Origin: Actimicrobium sp035984655
Lineage (GTDB): Bacteria; Pseudomonadota; Gammaproteobacteria; Burkholderiales; Burkholderiaceae_D
Direction: 5' to 3'
NCBI RefSeq assembly: GCF_035984655.1
Contig: NZ_JAXCHT010000005.1
Span: 62,001 to 126,000 of the forward strand
Length of the DNA: 64,000 bases
Part shown: positions 34,308 through 43,846 of the stretch, piece after piece
Numbering within the stretch: the stretch's first letter is position 1
Layout of the letters: every line of letters begins with the position of its first letter
The notes under the pieces: generated by a model
What the model was told of the DNA's origin: nothing
Database searches by the model: none
What the model saw: the letters and a program-made list of their open reading frames with translations, nothing else
Program-made: the position numbers and the translations under genes

Positions 34308-35228
34308 TCATTTCGGGGCAGTTGGGTGGACGGGGTCGACATGCGTCATCAGGTTCAATACCGGATGTTGCTGCATCACGCGTTCGCGTGCAGCCAGGGC
34401 GATATCGTGACCCTGTTCGACCGTCATGGTCGCGTCGATTTCGAGATGCACGTCGACCAGCACCAGATCGCCCATCTTGCGGGTTTTCAGGTCATGCCAG
34501 CCGAGTACGCCTGGCGTTGCCGTCAGCGTTTTCCGGATGCCTTCGATGGTCTCTTCGTTGACCGCGCGGTCCATCAGGTCATGCAGTGCATCCCAGGCGA
34601 AGCGCCAACCCATCTTGGTGACCATGAAGCCAACGATCATTGCCGCCAGCGGGTCCAGCATCGTATAGCCGAGCAAATTGCCGACAATGCCGACGCCAAC
34701 CACCAGCGACGCTGCCGCATCCGAACGCGCATGCCAGGCATTGGCGATCAGCATGCCGGAGCGGACCCGTTCACCCACCGACAGCATGTAACGAAACAGC
34801 AGTTCCTTGGCCAGCAACGACCCGATTGCCACCCACAACGCAATGATCTTGACCTGCGCGATGGCCTCCGGCTGTTCAATCTTGCGAAACGCGCCCCAGA
34901 GCATGCCGATACCCACGATCAGCAGCAGTGCGCCAAGCGACAGCGAGGCGGCATTTTCGTAGCGCTGGTGGCCGTAATGATGATCCTCGTCTGGCGCCTT
35001 CTGGCTGTGATGATTCGCAAACAGGACGACGAAATCGGCGATCAGGTCTGACAGCGAATGAATCCCGTCGGCGATCAAGCCCTGCGAGCCGGAGATGATG
35101 CCGGTGGTGACTTGCGTGATGGTCAGGCCGATGTTGACGGCGACGCTGACCAGCGTGCTGCGCTTGGCGGCCTGTTGCTTGGCGCCACCATCCGGATCGT
35201 GTTCATCAAGGTCGTTGTTCAATGCCAT
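34308..35228 (-). CDS. Cation diffusion facilitator (CDF) metal exporter
   Basis: 306 residues, start preceded by AAAGG. Six TM helices. The metal site residues are in ADGIHSLSDLIAD (TM2, HxxxD near residue 57) and WHARSDAAASL (TM5, HxxxD near residue 167). A cytoplasmic domain with conserved His follows (VHLEIDATMTVEQGHDIA). The H/D set is that of Zn/Cd-type CDFs, while FieF uses D/D pairs, so zinc is the more likely ion. Co-transcribed with ltaE by position, with no functional link known. Confidence 0.9.
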   Translation of the reverse strand: MALNNDLDEHDPDGGAKQQAAKRSTLVSVAVNIGLTITQVTTGIISGSQGLIADGIHSLSDLIADFVVLFANHHSQKAPDEDHHYGHQRYENAASLSLGALLLIVGIGMLWGAFRKIEQPEAIAQVKIIALWVAIGSLLAKELLFRYMLSVGERVRSGMLIANAWHARSDAAASLVVGVGIVGNLLGYTMLDPLAAMIVGFMVTKMGWRFAWDALHDLMDRAVNEETIEGIRKTLTATPGVLGWHDLKTRKMGDLVLVDVHLEIDATMTVEQGHDIALAARERVMQQHPVLNLMTHVDPVHPTAPK

Positions 35229-35315
35229 TGCTGCGGTACCTTTTTTTAGCTGGGATGGGGTGGACGCGGTTGAACTGGCGAGTCGCTGTCGCGCATCGTA
35301 TCAGTCTCTGCGCAG

Positions 35316-36728
35316 TCAGGTGTATTGCGTGCCTGCTGCAGCAAGCGGAAAAACCACCTCGACGCACAGTCCGATGCCATTATCCGGCGTACGCAGGCTG
35401 ACGCTCGCCTGGAGCCGGTCGGCGATATCGAGGACGATGGCCAGCCCGAGTCCGGAGCCCTCGGGCTTGCTGCGATCCAGCCGGTAAAAGCGCTCGAAGA
35501 CCTTGTCGCGTTGGTCGGCGGGAATCCCCGGTCCGGTGTCAACCATGCGCAGCACGGCGGTGCTGCCGGCGCGCATCAGCCCGACCGTCACGCTGCCCTC
35601 GGCATGACCATGCAGGATGGCGTTGGCCAGCAGGTTCGACAGCAACTCGCGCAGCAGCGCCCGCGATGCCGACACCATCACCAGCTCATCCATGTCGTCG
35701 ACGCCCAGTTCGATATGTCGTTGCTGCGCCAGCGGCGCAAATTCGTCGAGCACGATCTTGATCAGCTCGGCCAGGTTGAGCGCGACGAATGGTTGCTGGC
35801 CATGTTCCAGCGTTGCCAGCACCAGCAACTGATTGATCACTCTGGTCGCCTGCACCACCGTTTTCCGGATTGCCTCCAGGACTTCCCGCTGACTCTGGTC
35901 GAGCTGTGCCTGACGCATACCGAAATTGATCTGCGAGGTCACGATCGCAAATGAGGTGCGCAGATGGTGTGCGGTATTGGCGACGAATTGCTGGTAAGCG
36001 TTGATGGTCTTGTCGAGCCGGGCGGCGTAATCGTTGATGGCAAAGATCACCGGCGCCAGCTCGATTGGCACACTGCTGGCGTCGAGTGTCTCGAGCGAAC
36101 CCGGGCGACGCGCCAGCAGGGTCGCGCCGAACTGGTTCAGCGGACGCAGGGTCCAGCGAAACGCCACGATCAGCGCCAGCACGACAATCACCAGCAGCAG
36201 CAGATGTTCACGGATCGTCAGCATCATCAAATCACGCCGGAATGCATCATGGCCCTTGAGCGTTTGCGCCACCTGGGTGATCGCATAGTCATTGGTGGTG
36301 GTGCTGGGCAGCGCATGGGCATAGGCGATGACCCGGACCGGCTGCCCGCGCATCACGGTAACGAAATAGGCTTCCTGGTCGACCTGCAGCGGCGCGCCAT
36401 AGCGCGCCAGGCCATCATCGCCGACGATCAGCCGGCCTTCCTTGCTGCGTACCGAATAGAACACCCGATCGCGGTGGCCGTTGGCAAACAGTTCGAGTGC
36501 CGCCGGCGGCACATTGATCTCATAGTCGCCTTCGACCCCTGCCAGTTGCTCGGAAATGATTTTGGCCGAACCCTTGAGCAGCTGCTGCTGCACCAGCGTG
36601 GCGATCTGGTCGGTGCTGACCCAGGTGCTGACCAGATCGATGGCCGAGATCAGCACGGTCGGCAGCAGCACCCACAAGGCCAGCCGGCTCTTGAGGCTGC
36701 GGATGTTACGGATCGGTAGCGGCAACAT
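35316..36728 (-). CDS. TctE-type sensor histidine kinase
   Basis: 470 residues. TM1 is near 17-35, a periplasmic sensor about 40-170, TM2 near 174-192 (LLLLVIVVLALIVAF). The phosphoacceptor is His254 in NTAHHLRTSF; the H-box has His-His and Ser where most kinases have Glu and Pro. N-box LLSNLLANAILHG, G1 DTGPGIP and G2 GSGLGLAIV are present, so it is probably active. The start overlaps the regulator gene by 23 bases. Its sensor resembles tricarboxylate-sensing TctE only loosely; the ligand is unknown. Confidence 0.88.
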   Translation of the reverse strand: MLPLPIRNIRSLKSRLALWVLLPTVLISAIDLVSTWVSTDQIATLVQQQLLKGSAKIISEQLAGVEGDYEINVPPAALELFANGHRDRVFYSVRSKEGRLIVGDDGLARYGAPLQVDQEAYFVTVMRGQPVRVIAYAHALPSTTTNDYAITQVAQTLKGHDAFRRDLMMLTIREHLLLLVIVVLALIVAFRWTLRPLNQFGATLLARRPGSLETLDASSVPIELAPVIFAINDYAARLDKTINAYQQFVANTAHHLRTSFAIVTSQINFGMRQAQLDQSQREVLEAIRKTVVQATRVINQLLVLATLEHGQQPFVALNLAELIKIVLDEFAPLAQQRHIELGVDDMDELVMVSASRALLRELLSNLLANAILHGHAEGSVTVGLMRAGSTAVLRMVDTGPGIPADQRDKVFERFYRLDRSKPEGSGLGLAIVLDIADRLQASVSLRTPDNGIGLCVEVVFPLAAAGTQYT

Positions 36729-37386
36729 GGGTCAGCATGTATCCCAGTCCGCGCAGGGTAATGATTTGCGCGCCGGAGTGTTCGATCTTCTTGCGCAGCC
36801 GAACAATGTAGATTTCGAGTGCCTTGGGCGAGACCGAATCGTTGAGCGTGAACAGCCCGTCCGCCAGATCCTTCTTCGAGACGGTCTTGCCGGGGCGCCG
36901 CATCAGGGCTTCCAGCACCGCATGCTCGCGTGGTGTCAGGTTGCTCGGCTGACCGCGATTGCTGAATTGTTTCGAATTGCTGTCGTACTCCAGCTCGCCG
37001 CAGCGGATCACCGGATTGGTCTTGCCGCTGGCACGGCGCAGCAGCGAGCGCAGACGTGCTTCCAGCTCGAGGATGTCGAATGGTTTGGCGAGGTAATCAT
37101 CAGCGCCCAGATTGAGATGTGCGATCTTGTCCTGCAGCGTGTCCTGCGCGCTGATGATCAGCACCGGCACCGGATTGTTCTTCTTGCGCAGATCGCGCAA
37201 CACCGCCTGCCCGGGCGTGCCCGGCAGCGTCAGGTCGAGCAGGATGGCGTCATACGATTGCGTCAATAAAAAATGCGCTGCCTGCTCGCCGCTAAAAGCT
37301 TGTTCCACCGCATAGCCGGACTGGTTCAGCAGGCGCGTGAGCCACGATGACAGGTCGGCATTGTCTTCCACCAGGAGCAGTTTCAT
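36706..37386 (-). CDS. OmpR/TctD-type response regulator
   Basis: 226 residues. Receiver domain with acidic pair E7-D8, phosphorylated Asp51 (DAILLDLTLPG) and the signal Lys in DDYLAKPF near residue 101. The winged-helix DNA-binding domain includes LTPREHAVLEALMRRPGKTVSK and ALEIYIVRLRKKI. Pairs with the kinase that follows. It is divergent from the porin gene across about 205 bp, which suggests that the porin and ABC importer are its targets. Confidence 0.92.
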   Translation of the reverse strand: MKLLLVEDNADLSSWLTRLLNQSGYAVEQAFSGEQAAHFLLTQSYDAILLDLTLPGTPGQAVLRDLRKKNNPVPVLIISAQDTLQDKIAHLNLGADDYLAKPFDILELEARLRSLLRRASGKTNPVIRCGELEYDSNSKQFSNRGQPSNLTPREHAVLEALMRRPGKTVSKKDLADGLFTLNDSVSPKALEIYIVRLRKKIEHSGAQIITLRGLGYMLTHVAATDP

Positions 37387-37591
37387 GGGGGTGAGACTAA
37401 ATCATTTTGCTGCGCAGCGGTGGGCCATTCTGGTTGGGCTGACCACGACTGTTGGCGCGCTGTGGCATTTTTTATTCGCCGCATCTTTTGAAGGCAAGCA
37501 GAAGGCTTCGCCAGCCTACATTTGCTCTCGCATGCTGGTCCGATCAAAGAAGCGGGCGAGGCATGCACCTACAAAAATCAGGAGACAAAAA

Positions 37592-38917
37592 ATGAAGAAA
37601 ACGTTGTTGGCGATCGCCGTCGTGGGCGCATTCGCCGGAACCGCACACGCCCAGGGCACCACGCTGCAGGATTTGCAACAAGCCCTGGCGCAAGCCCAGA
37701 AAGCCGCTGCCGATGCACAAGTCGCGGCGCAACAGGCGATGGATGCGCTGGCGCAGATCCAGCAGGCGACGGCTGCAGCAAAAGTGCAAACGGCAGAGAA
37801 TGCTCGTCCATCGTCAAGCCTGACGCAGCCACCGGGCGAGGGCCTGGTCTACAAAGGGGGCGGCGACAGTGTGCGGCTGTATGGCCTGATCGATCTGAGC
37901 GTGAGCAACAAGAACAATGCCGACAAGACCGGAAAGCGTCTCACCGACATGTCGGTCGCGTGGTTCAGCGGCAATCGCTGGGGCATCGAAGGCGAGCATG
38001 CGCTGGCCGACACCGACGGATTGAAAGCCATCTTCAAACTCGAAAGCGAGTATGAATTGCCGACCGGCTCGATGGACACGCCCGGGGTGCTGTTCAACCG
38101 CGATGCCTGGCTCGGGATGCAAAGTGATTCGCTCGGCAAGCTGACGCTGGGTCGCCAAAATACACTGGCGCGCGAATTCTCGAAGACCTACGGCGATCCG
38201 TATGGCACGGCGGCAGTGACGTTGGATGAGGGCGGCTACAGCAACAACAACAATTTCAAGCAACTGATTTTCTATTCGGGCAGCGCGACGGGTACCCGTT
38301 ACGACAAGGGCGTGGTCTGGAAAAAGGAATTCGGCAAGATCGTCGCCGGCGTCGGCTTCCAGTTCGGCGGCGTGCCGGGCGACTTTGCCAGCGGCTCCAC
38401 CAAATCGGTCGGACTGGCGTACAACGGCGGCGTGGCGAATGTCTCCGGCTTTTACAACACCGCCAATGTGAATCATTTCACCCATACGTCGTACTCGCTC
38501 GGCGGCAATTACCAACTGGGCCTGGTGCGCGTAAATGCCGGCTATATCAGCTACAAGGCGGATCAGCCGACGGCCATCGGCAATCGCAGCGACAAGGCCT
38601 ACACCGTCTCCGCCAAATTCACTCCTGCCGGGAAATTTGACTATGAGTTGGGCTGGCAAACGATGAATGCCAACAATGCGGCAGTCAACGGCAGCGGCTA
38701 TGTGCTCAATGCCTACGCCAACACCGCCAGTGCGACCAAAACGGCGACCGGCAAACGCCGGACATGGTACGGTTCCGCCTTCTACCATCTCGACAAACGC
38801 ACCGAGCTGTATCTGGCGCTGGACCAGCTCAACACCGATGGCACCTACCTGGCATCGCAGGCCAACGGCTTCACGTCGCAGCATGAGCTGGCTGCCGGGA
38901 TGCGTTTCAAGTTCTAA
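37592..38917 (+). CDS. Gram-negative porin with N-terminal coiled coil
   Basis: 441 residues from ATG 37592, with AGGAG upstream. The signal peptide is MKKTLLAIAVVGAFAGTAHAQ. Residues about 24-62 are an Ala/Gln-rich heptad-like stretch (LQDLQQALAQAQKAAADAQ and onward). The barrel begins at DSVRLYGLIDLSV near residue 91 and ends in Phe (HELAAGMRFKF), as in Burkholderiales general porins of the Omp32 type. The frame is open upstream to 37337 but that has no similarity. Followed after 88 bp by the ABC genes. Confidence 0.92.
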   Translation: MKKTLLAIAVVGAFAGTAHAQGTTLQDLQQALAQAQKAAADAQVAAQQAMDALAQIQQATAAAKVQTAENARPSSSLTQPPGEGLVYKGGGDSVRLYGLIDLSVSNKNNADKTGKRLTDMSVAWFSGNRWGIEGEHALADTDGLKAIFKLESEYELPTGSMDTPGVLFNRDAWLGMQSDSLGKLTLGRQNTLAREFSKTYGDPYGTAAVTLDEGGYSNNNNFKQLIFYSGSATGTRYDKGVVWKKEFGKIVAGVGFQFGGVPGDFASGSTKSVGLAYNGGVANVSGFYNTANVNHFTHTSYSLGGNYQLGLVRVNAGYISYKADQPTAIGNRSDKAYTVSAKFTPAGKFDYELGWQTMNANNAAVNGSGYVLNAYANTASATKTATGKRRTWYGSAFYHLDKRTELYLALDQLNTDGTYLASQANGFTSQHELAAGMRFKF

Positions 38918-38934
38918 ACTGTCAGCAAGGACTC

Positions 38935-38965
38935 GTCATTGCCCGCCAGCCTGGCGGACAATGAC
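38935..38965 (+). other. Hairpin between the porin and the ABC importer genes
   Basis: gtcattg/caatgac and ccgccag/ctggcgg form nested stems separated by one C-A mismatch, giving a nearly 30-base hairpin just after the porin stop. No T-run follows. It may stabilise the porin message end or dampen expression of the ABC genes. Confidence 0.7.
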
Positions 38966-39005
38966 TGCAGGCCAATTCAAAATAACGATTCAACGGAGAC
39001 GGAAC

Positions 39006-40001
39006 ATGACATATCCCCTCAAGGCACTGGCCGCCGCAATGCTGCTGGCGACCAGCCTGCATGCCAGCGCTGCAGAAAAAATCACCATCATGGTCGGCGG
39101 CATCGAGAAGCAGATTTACTTGCCGGCGAAGCTGGCCGAGCAACTGGGCTATCTGAAGGAAACCGGACTCGACATCGAACTCTTGAGCGAACCGGCCGGC
39201 GTCAACGCCGAGACCGAAATGCTGTCCGGCGCGGCGCAAGGGGTGATCGGCTTTTACGATCACACCATTGACCTGCAGGCGCGCGGCAAGATGGTGCAGT
39301 CGGTGGTGCAGTTCAGCGACGCGCCCGGCGAAGTGATCCTGGTATCGAAGGCGGCAGCCGGCAGTATCAAGTCGGCTGCCGATTTCAAGGGCAAGACCAT
39401 GGGCGTGACCGGCCTCGGCTCGTCGACCAATTTTCTGACCCAGTTCCTGGCGGCCAAAGCTGGAGTCAAGAACAGCGAATTCACCACCTTGCCGGTCGGC
39501 GCCGGATCGACCTTCATCGCCGCCATGTCGCAGGGAAAAATCGATGCGGGCATGACTACCGAGCCGACCATATCGCGTCTGGTGACAACCGGCGCGGCCA
39601 CCATCCTGGTCGATCTGCGCACCCTGAAGCCAACCGAGGCGGCGCTGGGCGGCCCGTATCCGGCGGCATGCCTGTATATGCCCAACGCCTGGGTTGCCAC
39701 CCACAAGGATCAGGTCCAGAAAATCGTCACCGCGTTCGTCAAGACCCTGAAATACATCAACACCCACAGCGCCAAGGAAATCGCCGAGAAGATGCCAGCC
39801 GATTATTTTGCCTCCAACAAGCAGCTTTACATCGACGCGCTCGACGCCAGCAAGGCGATGTTCACGGCCGACGGCGTGATGCCGGAGCAGGGCCCGGCCA
39901 CCGTGCTGAAGGTGCTGAACGGCTTTGACAAGGCAGTGCAGGGCAAGACGCTGAATCTGGCCGCCACCTACACCACCGAGTTCGTGAAAGCGGCGCGCTG
40001 A
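39006..40001 (+). CDS. ABC transporter substrate-binding protein, SsuA/NrtA/TauA type
   Basis: 331 residues from ATG 39006, preceded by GGAGACGGAAC. Signal peptide MTYPLKALAAAMLLATSLHASA. The mature part starts KITIMVGGIEKQIYLPAKLAEQLGYLKETGLDIEL, the usual opening of NMT1/SsuA-like binding proteins, and continues with FKGKTMGVTGLGSSTNFLTQFLA. Likely binds an organic anion such as a sulfonate, pyrimidine precursor or nitrile; the exact ligand cannot be read from sequence. Confidence 0.88.
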   Translation: MTYPLKALAAAMLLATSLHASAAEKITIMVGGIEKQIYLPAKLAEQLGYLKETGLDIELLSEPAGVNAETEMLSGAAQGVIGFYDHTIDLQARGKMVQSVVQFSDAPGEVILVSKAAAGSIKSAADFKGKTMGVTGLGSSTNFLTQFLAAKAGVKNSEFTTLPVGAGSTFIAAMSQGKIDAGMTTEPTISRLVTTGAATILVDLRTLKPTEAALGGPYPAACLYMPNAWVATHKDQVQKIVTAFVKTLKYINTHSAKEIAEKMPADYFASNKQLYIDALDASKAMFTADGVMPEQGPATVLKVLNGFDKAVQGKTLNLAATYTTEFVKAAR

Positions 40002-40003
40002 CC

Positions 40004-40780
40004 ATGTCCAATGTCGCCATCCAGCTGACCAACGTCAGCCGTAAATTCATCAGTCCGGCGGGCAAGGTCACGCAAGCCTTGCGCGACTTCAGCCTGACGG
40101 TCAACACCGGCGATTTTTGCGCCATCGTCGGCCCGACCGGCTGCGGCAAGTCGACCACGCTGGGCATGATTACCGGACTCAGTCCGCCATCGACCGGCAG
40201 TGTGGAAGTGTTTGGCCAGCCAGTGACCGGGATTCATCCGGACATCGGCTTTGTGTTCCAGGCCGATGCGGTGTTCCCGTGGAAAAGCGTGCTCGACAAT
40301 GTCGCGATCGGTCCGAAGTTTCGCGGCAAGGCGCCCGCGCTGGCGCTGGAGATGGCGGCGGAATGGGTGCGCCGGGTTGGCCTGGCGGGATTCGAACACC
40401 ACTATCCGCATCAACTGTCGGGCGGCATGCGCAAGCGCGTGGCATTGGCGCAGACGTTCATCAACGAGCCGAAGATCCTGTTGATGGACGAACCGTTCTC
40501 GGCGCTTGACGTGCAAACGCGCGCCCTGATGCAGGAAGAATTGCTCGGATTGTGGTCGGAACAAAAGGCCTCGGTGGTGTTCGTCACGCACGACATCGAA
40601 GAAGCGATCGCGCTGGCCGATCGGGTCATCGTGCTGACTAAGGGACCGGGCAGCGTCAAGAGCAGCTACGAGATTCCGCTGGCGCGTCCGCGCGACGTGT
40701 CCGAGGCGCGCTATTCCAAGCCCTTCATCGACCTGTCGCGCCAGATCTGGTCCGACCTCAAAGACGAAGTACAAATTTAA
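40004..40780 (+). CDS. ABC transporter ATP-binding protein, SsuB/TauB type
   Basis: 258 residues, two bases after the binding-protein stop. Walker A GPTGCGKSTT near residues 43-52, Q-loop FVFQADAVFPW, signature LSGGMRKRVALAQ, Walker B ILLMDEPFSALD and the switch His in VFVTHDIEEA are all intact. Energises the importer. Confidence 0.93.
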   Translation: MSNVAIQLTNVSRKFISPAGKVTQALRDFSLTVNTGDFCAIVGPTGCGKSTTLGMITGLSPPSTGSVEVFGQPVTGIHPDIGFVFQADAVFPWKSVLDNVAIGPKFRGKAPALALEMAAEWVRRVGLAGFEHHYPHQLSGGMRKRVALAQTFINEPKILLMDEPFSALDVQTRALMQEELLGLWSEQKASVVFVTHDIEEAIALADRVIVLTKGPGSVKSSYEIPLARPRDVSEARYSKPFIDLSRQIWSDLKDEVQI

Positions 40781-40794
40781 AGGCGAGCCCATTC

Positions 40795-41661
40795 ATGAAC
40801 ACTGCCACCGCCACCTCACTGGCGCAGCCGGAAATCGGCATCGAGGAAAGCAAGGCCATCGCGCGCGCGGTCAATCATCGCCGGCTGGTGCTGTTTTTAC
40901 GCATCGCGGTCGCGGTCGTCACGCTGGCCGGCTGGGAGGCCGCGGTCAGATACGGCTTGATCGATCCGTTCTTTTTCTCGCAGCCGTCGGCCATTTATAC
41001 GCAACTGGAAACCTGGCTGACCGAGGGCACCGCGCAGGGACCGCTCTGGAAAGAGCTGCTGGTCACGATGGAAGAGACCGTGCTCGGTTTCCTGATCGGT
41101 AGCGCGCTGGGGATTTTTTGCGGCATCGCGCTGGGCCGCAACAAGCTCGCCGCCGATGTGTTCAGCATCTACATCAAGGTCGCCAATGCGATTCCGCGCG
41201 TCGTGCTGGGCTCGATCTTCATCATCATGTTCGGCCTCGGGATGGGATCGAAGATTGCGCTGGCGGTCGTGATGGTGTTCTTCGTCGTCTTCGGCAATGC
41301 CTTCCAGGGCGTGCGCGAAGCCGACCGCAACCTGATTGCCAACGCCTATATCCTGGGCGCCAGCAAGCGGCAAGTGACCTTTTCGGTGGTGTTCCCATCG
41401 GCGCTGACGTGGATTCTGGCCAGCCTGCATGTCAGCTTCGGCTTTGCGCTGGTGGGCGCGGTGGTCGGTGAATTCCTAGGCGCCCGGCATGGCATCGGTT
41501 TGCTCATTGCCACTGCCCAGGGCACCTTCAATGCAGCCGGGGTGTTCGCGGCGATGATCGTGCTGGCGGTGGTGGCGCTGGCGGCCGAGTATCTGCTGAC
41601 GGCCATCGAGAACCGCTTGCTGATCTGGCGCCCGGCGCAGTTTGTCGAGCAGGGTACCTAG
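40795..41661 (+). CDS. ABC transporter permease, SsuC/TauC type
   Basis: 288 residues with about six TM helices. The EAA loop is in QGVREADRNLIANAYILGASKRQVTF near residues 166-191. Fourteen bases after the ATPase gene. Forms the membrane channel of the importer. Convergent with the following antiporter gene across 19 bp. Confidence 0.92.
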   Translation: MNTATATSLAQPEIGIEESKAIARAVNHRRLVLFLRIAVAVVTLAGWEAAVRYGLIDPFFFSQPSAIYTQLETWLTEGTAQGPLWKELLVTMEETVLGFLIGSALGIFCGIALGRNKLAADVFSIYIKVANAIPRVVLGSIFIIMFGLGMGSKIALAVVMVFFVVFGNAFQGVREADRNLIANAYILGASKRQVTFSVVFPSALTWILASLHVSFGFALVGAVVGEFLGARHGIGLLIATAQGTFNAAGVFAAMIVLAVVALAAEYLLTAIENRLLIWRPAQFVEQGT

Positions 41662-41680
41662 AGCGGGGTGGCGCGCTGGC

Positions 41681-43402
41681 TCATCCGTGGGCTGGTGCGT
41701 TTGCCGTGTCCTGCGGCGCGAAACGTTGCAGGATGTGGCTGGTCATTCCTTTGGCCAGTTCTTCCTCGCTAAAAAATACCGTGCCGGTACCCTCCTTGCG
41801 CAGATGCTGCGACTCCTCTTCGCCATGGGTACGCACCACCACCTCGATATCGGGGTTGAGCGTTCGCGCAGTTGCCGCCATGTGACGCACATGGAGCTGG
41901 TCAGGCGTTGCAATCACCAGCATTGCCGCCGTGGCGATGTGGGCCTGGATCAGCACTTCCGGTCTGGCCGCGTCGCCGGAGACGGCCTGCAATCCCTTCT
42001 TGCGCAGTGCCTCGACCACCTCGCGGTTCTGCTCGGCGACGACGTAGGGAATGCCATGCGCATCGAGTTGCTCGGCGATGCGACGACCGACCCGGCCATA
42101 GCCGACCAGCACCACCTGTCCGGTCAGATACTCGCTGGCGGTATCGGTTGGCAGTTCCGCAGTCGCGTCCTGCCGCTGCGCCAGGCTGCGTGCCAGTGCC
42201 GAGCGCGCCAGCAGCCAGCGCTGCAAGGGCGCGATGCCGGCAAACAGCAGCGGATTCAGGGCGATTGAAATCAGCGCACCGGCCAGAATCATGCTCATGC
42301 CCTGGGCCGGCAGCAGGCCAAGCGATACGCCAAGGCCGGCCAGGATGAAGGAAAACTCGCCGATCTGCGCCAGGCTGGCGGCCACCGTCAGGGCGGTATT
42401 GAGCGGGTAGCGCAGCGCGATCACCAGCGCCAGCGCCGCCAGCGATTTGCCGACGATGATGATCGCCACCACGCCAAGCAACCGTAGCGGTTGCTGCAAC
42501 AGGATGGTCGGGTCGAACAGCATGCCGACCGAGACGAAGAACAGCACCGAGAACGCGTCGCGCAACGGCAGCGAGTCCTGCGCGGCACGGTGGCTGAATT
42601 CGGATTCACTCATCACGGTGCCGGCAAAGAAGGCGCCGAGCGCGAACGACACCGCAAAGATGGCCGAGGCGCCATAGGCAATGCCGATCGCGCTGGCGAC
42701 CACGGCCAGCGTGAACAATTCACGCGAACCGGTGCGGGCGACTTGCCACAACAACCATGGCAGCGCGCGTCGTCCGACCACCAGCATCAGGACGATGAAG
42801 GCGGTGACCTGCAGCAGGGTCTGGCCGATGCTGGCCCACAATGGCTTGGTGTCGGCAAGGTGGCTGGTCGCGCCGCCGAGGATGCCAGCCAGCGACGGCA
42901 GCAGCACCAGCACCATGACGGTCGCGAGGTCCTCGACCACCAGCCAGCCGACGGCAATGCGGCCGTTCATGGAATCGAGCACGCCACGCGCCTCCAGCGC
43001 CTTGAGCAGCACCACGGTACTGGCGCACGACAGCGACAGGCCAAACACGAAGGCGGTCCCGAGCGGCCAGTCCCAGCACCAGGCAATGAACATCCCAAGC
43101 AGCGTGGCAATGACCATCTGCACCACCGCGCCGGGAATCGCAATGCGCTTGACCGCGAGCAGATCACTGAGCGAAAAATGCAGTCCGACCCCGAACATCA
43201 ACAGCATCACGCCGATTTCAGAAAGCTGCGAGGCAATCTGCGCGTCGGCCACGAAGCCCGGGGTAGCCGGGCCGATCAGGATGCCGGCGGCCAGATAGCC
43301 GACCAGCGCAGGAACCTTGATCCGCTCGGCCAGAAAACCAAAGATGAGGGCCGTGCCGAATGCCGCAGCGATGGTGGTGATGAGCGGGATGTTGTGTTCC
43401 AT
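41681..43402 (-). CDS. CPA2 monovalent cation:proton antiporter, KefB/YbaL type
   Basis: 573 residues from ATG 43402 (MEHNIPLITTIAAAFG); 43426 would add eight. About 12-13 TM helices form the exchanger: FGVGLHFSLSDLLAVKRIAIPGA and GWLVVEDLATVMVLVLLP are typical, with the conserved ED pair. The C-terminal TrkA-N (RCK) domain from about residue 420 begins VVLVGYGRVGRRIAEQL (NAD-binding GxGxxG). The layout is that of YbaL; there is no glutathione-gating KefF/KefG partner nearby. Likely potassium efflux. Confidence 0.9.
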   Translation of the reverse strand: MEHNIPLITTIAAAFGTALIFGFLAERIKVPALVGYLAAGILIGPATPGFVADAQIASQLSEIGVMLLMFGVGLHFSLSDLLAVKRIAIPGAVVQMVIATLLGMFIAWCWDWPLGTAFVFGLSLSCASTVVLLKALEARGVLDSMNGRIAVGWLVVEDLATVMVLVLLPSLAGILGGATSHLADTKPLWASIGQTLLQVTAFIVLMLVVGRRALPWLLWQVARTGSRELFTLAVVASAIGIAYGASAIFAVSFALGAFFAGTVMSESEFSHRAAQDSLPLRDAFSVLFFVSVGMLFDPTILLQQPLRLLGVVAIIIVGKSLAALALVIALRYPLNTALTVAASLAQIGEFSFILAGLGVSLGLLPAQGMSMILAGALISIALNPLLFAGIAPLQRWLLARSALARSLAQRQDATAELPTDTASEYLTGQVVLVGYGRVGRRIAEQLDAHGIPYVVAEQNREVVEALRKKGLQAVSGDAARPEVLIQAHIATAAMLVIATPDQLHVRHMAATARTLNPDIEVVVRTHGEEESQHLRKEGTGTVFFSEEELAKGMTSHILQRFAPQDTANAPAHG

Positions 43403-43846
43403 GGGTTGCTTTCGATGGGACGGCAAAGGCGTTGTCGCCGTCGGAAGTGCAGGTCAGCCCGGGGGACAGGGTGTCGAAGCGCCCCATAGTGTGACACGCT
43501 GGCCTGGCCTGGCCGGAGTCCGGCGTGTCGTCGGTCTCCGCAAGGCACCGCGGGCGCGACGAAACAGGCTGGCGATTGGATGATAGCGATCTGCCGGTGG
43601 TAACGAAGTGGAGCGAATCCCGGGGTACTTTAAGTGGCATCCGCCCACTTGGGCCGCACAGGTGTTGTGGCGTCATTCCATTCATGGCACAGTAGGCGGG
43701 AGCGCACCCGCCGTCAGGCTAATCTTGCGCGGCTGGCTGGCCAATTTGTCGTGTCTCCGCAGCCCAATGCAGTTGTTCCGATGAATGGAGCGAATGATTA
43801 ATCTTCCGCACCAGGTGGACGTGCTCTCGCCGGTATTCCATCGGCC
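43403..43846. other. 444-bp intergenic region, divergent genes
   Basis: No credible gene. Two hairpins can be seen: 43493-43529 (gacacgctgg with ccggcgtgtc, one G-U pair) and 43693-43710 (ggcggg with cccgcc). A short tandem ggcct repeat lies in the first loop. No good sigma-70 promoter stands out for either flanking gene. Confidence 0.6.
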
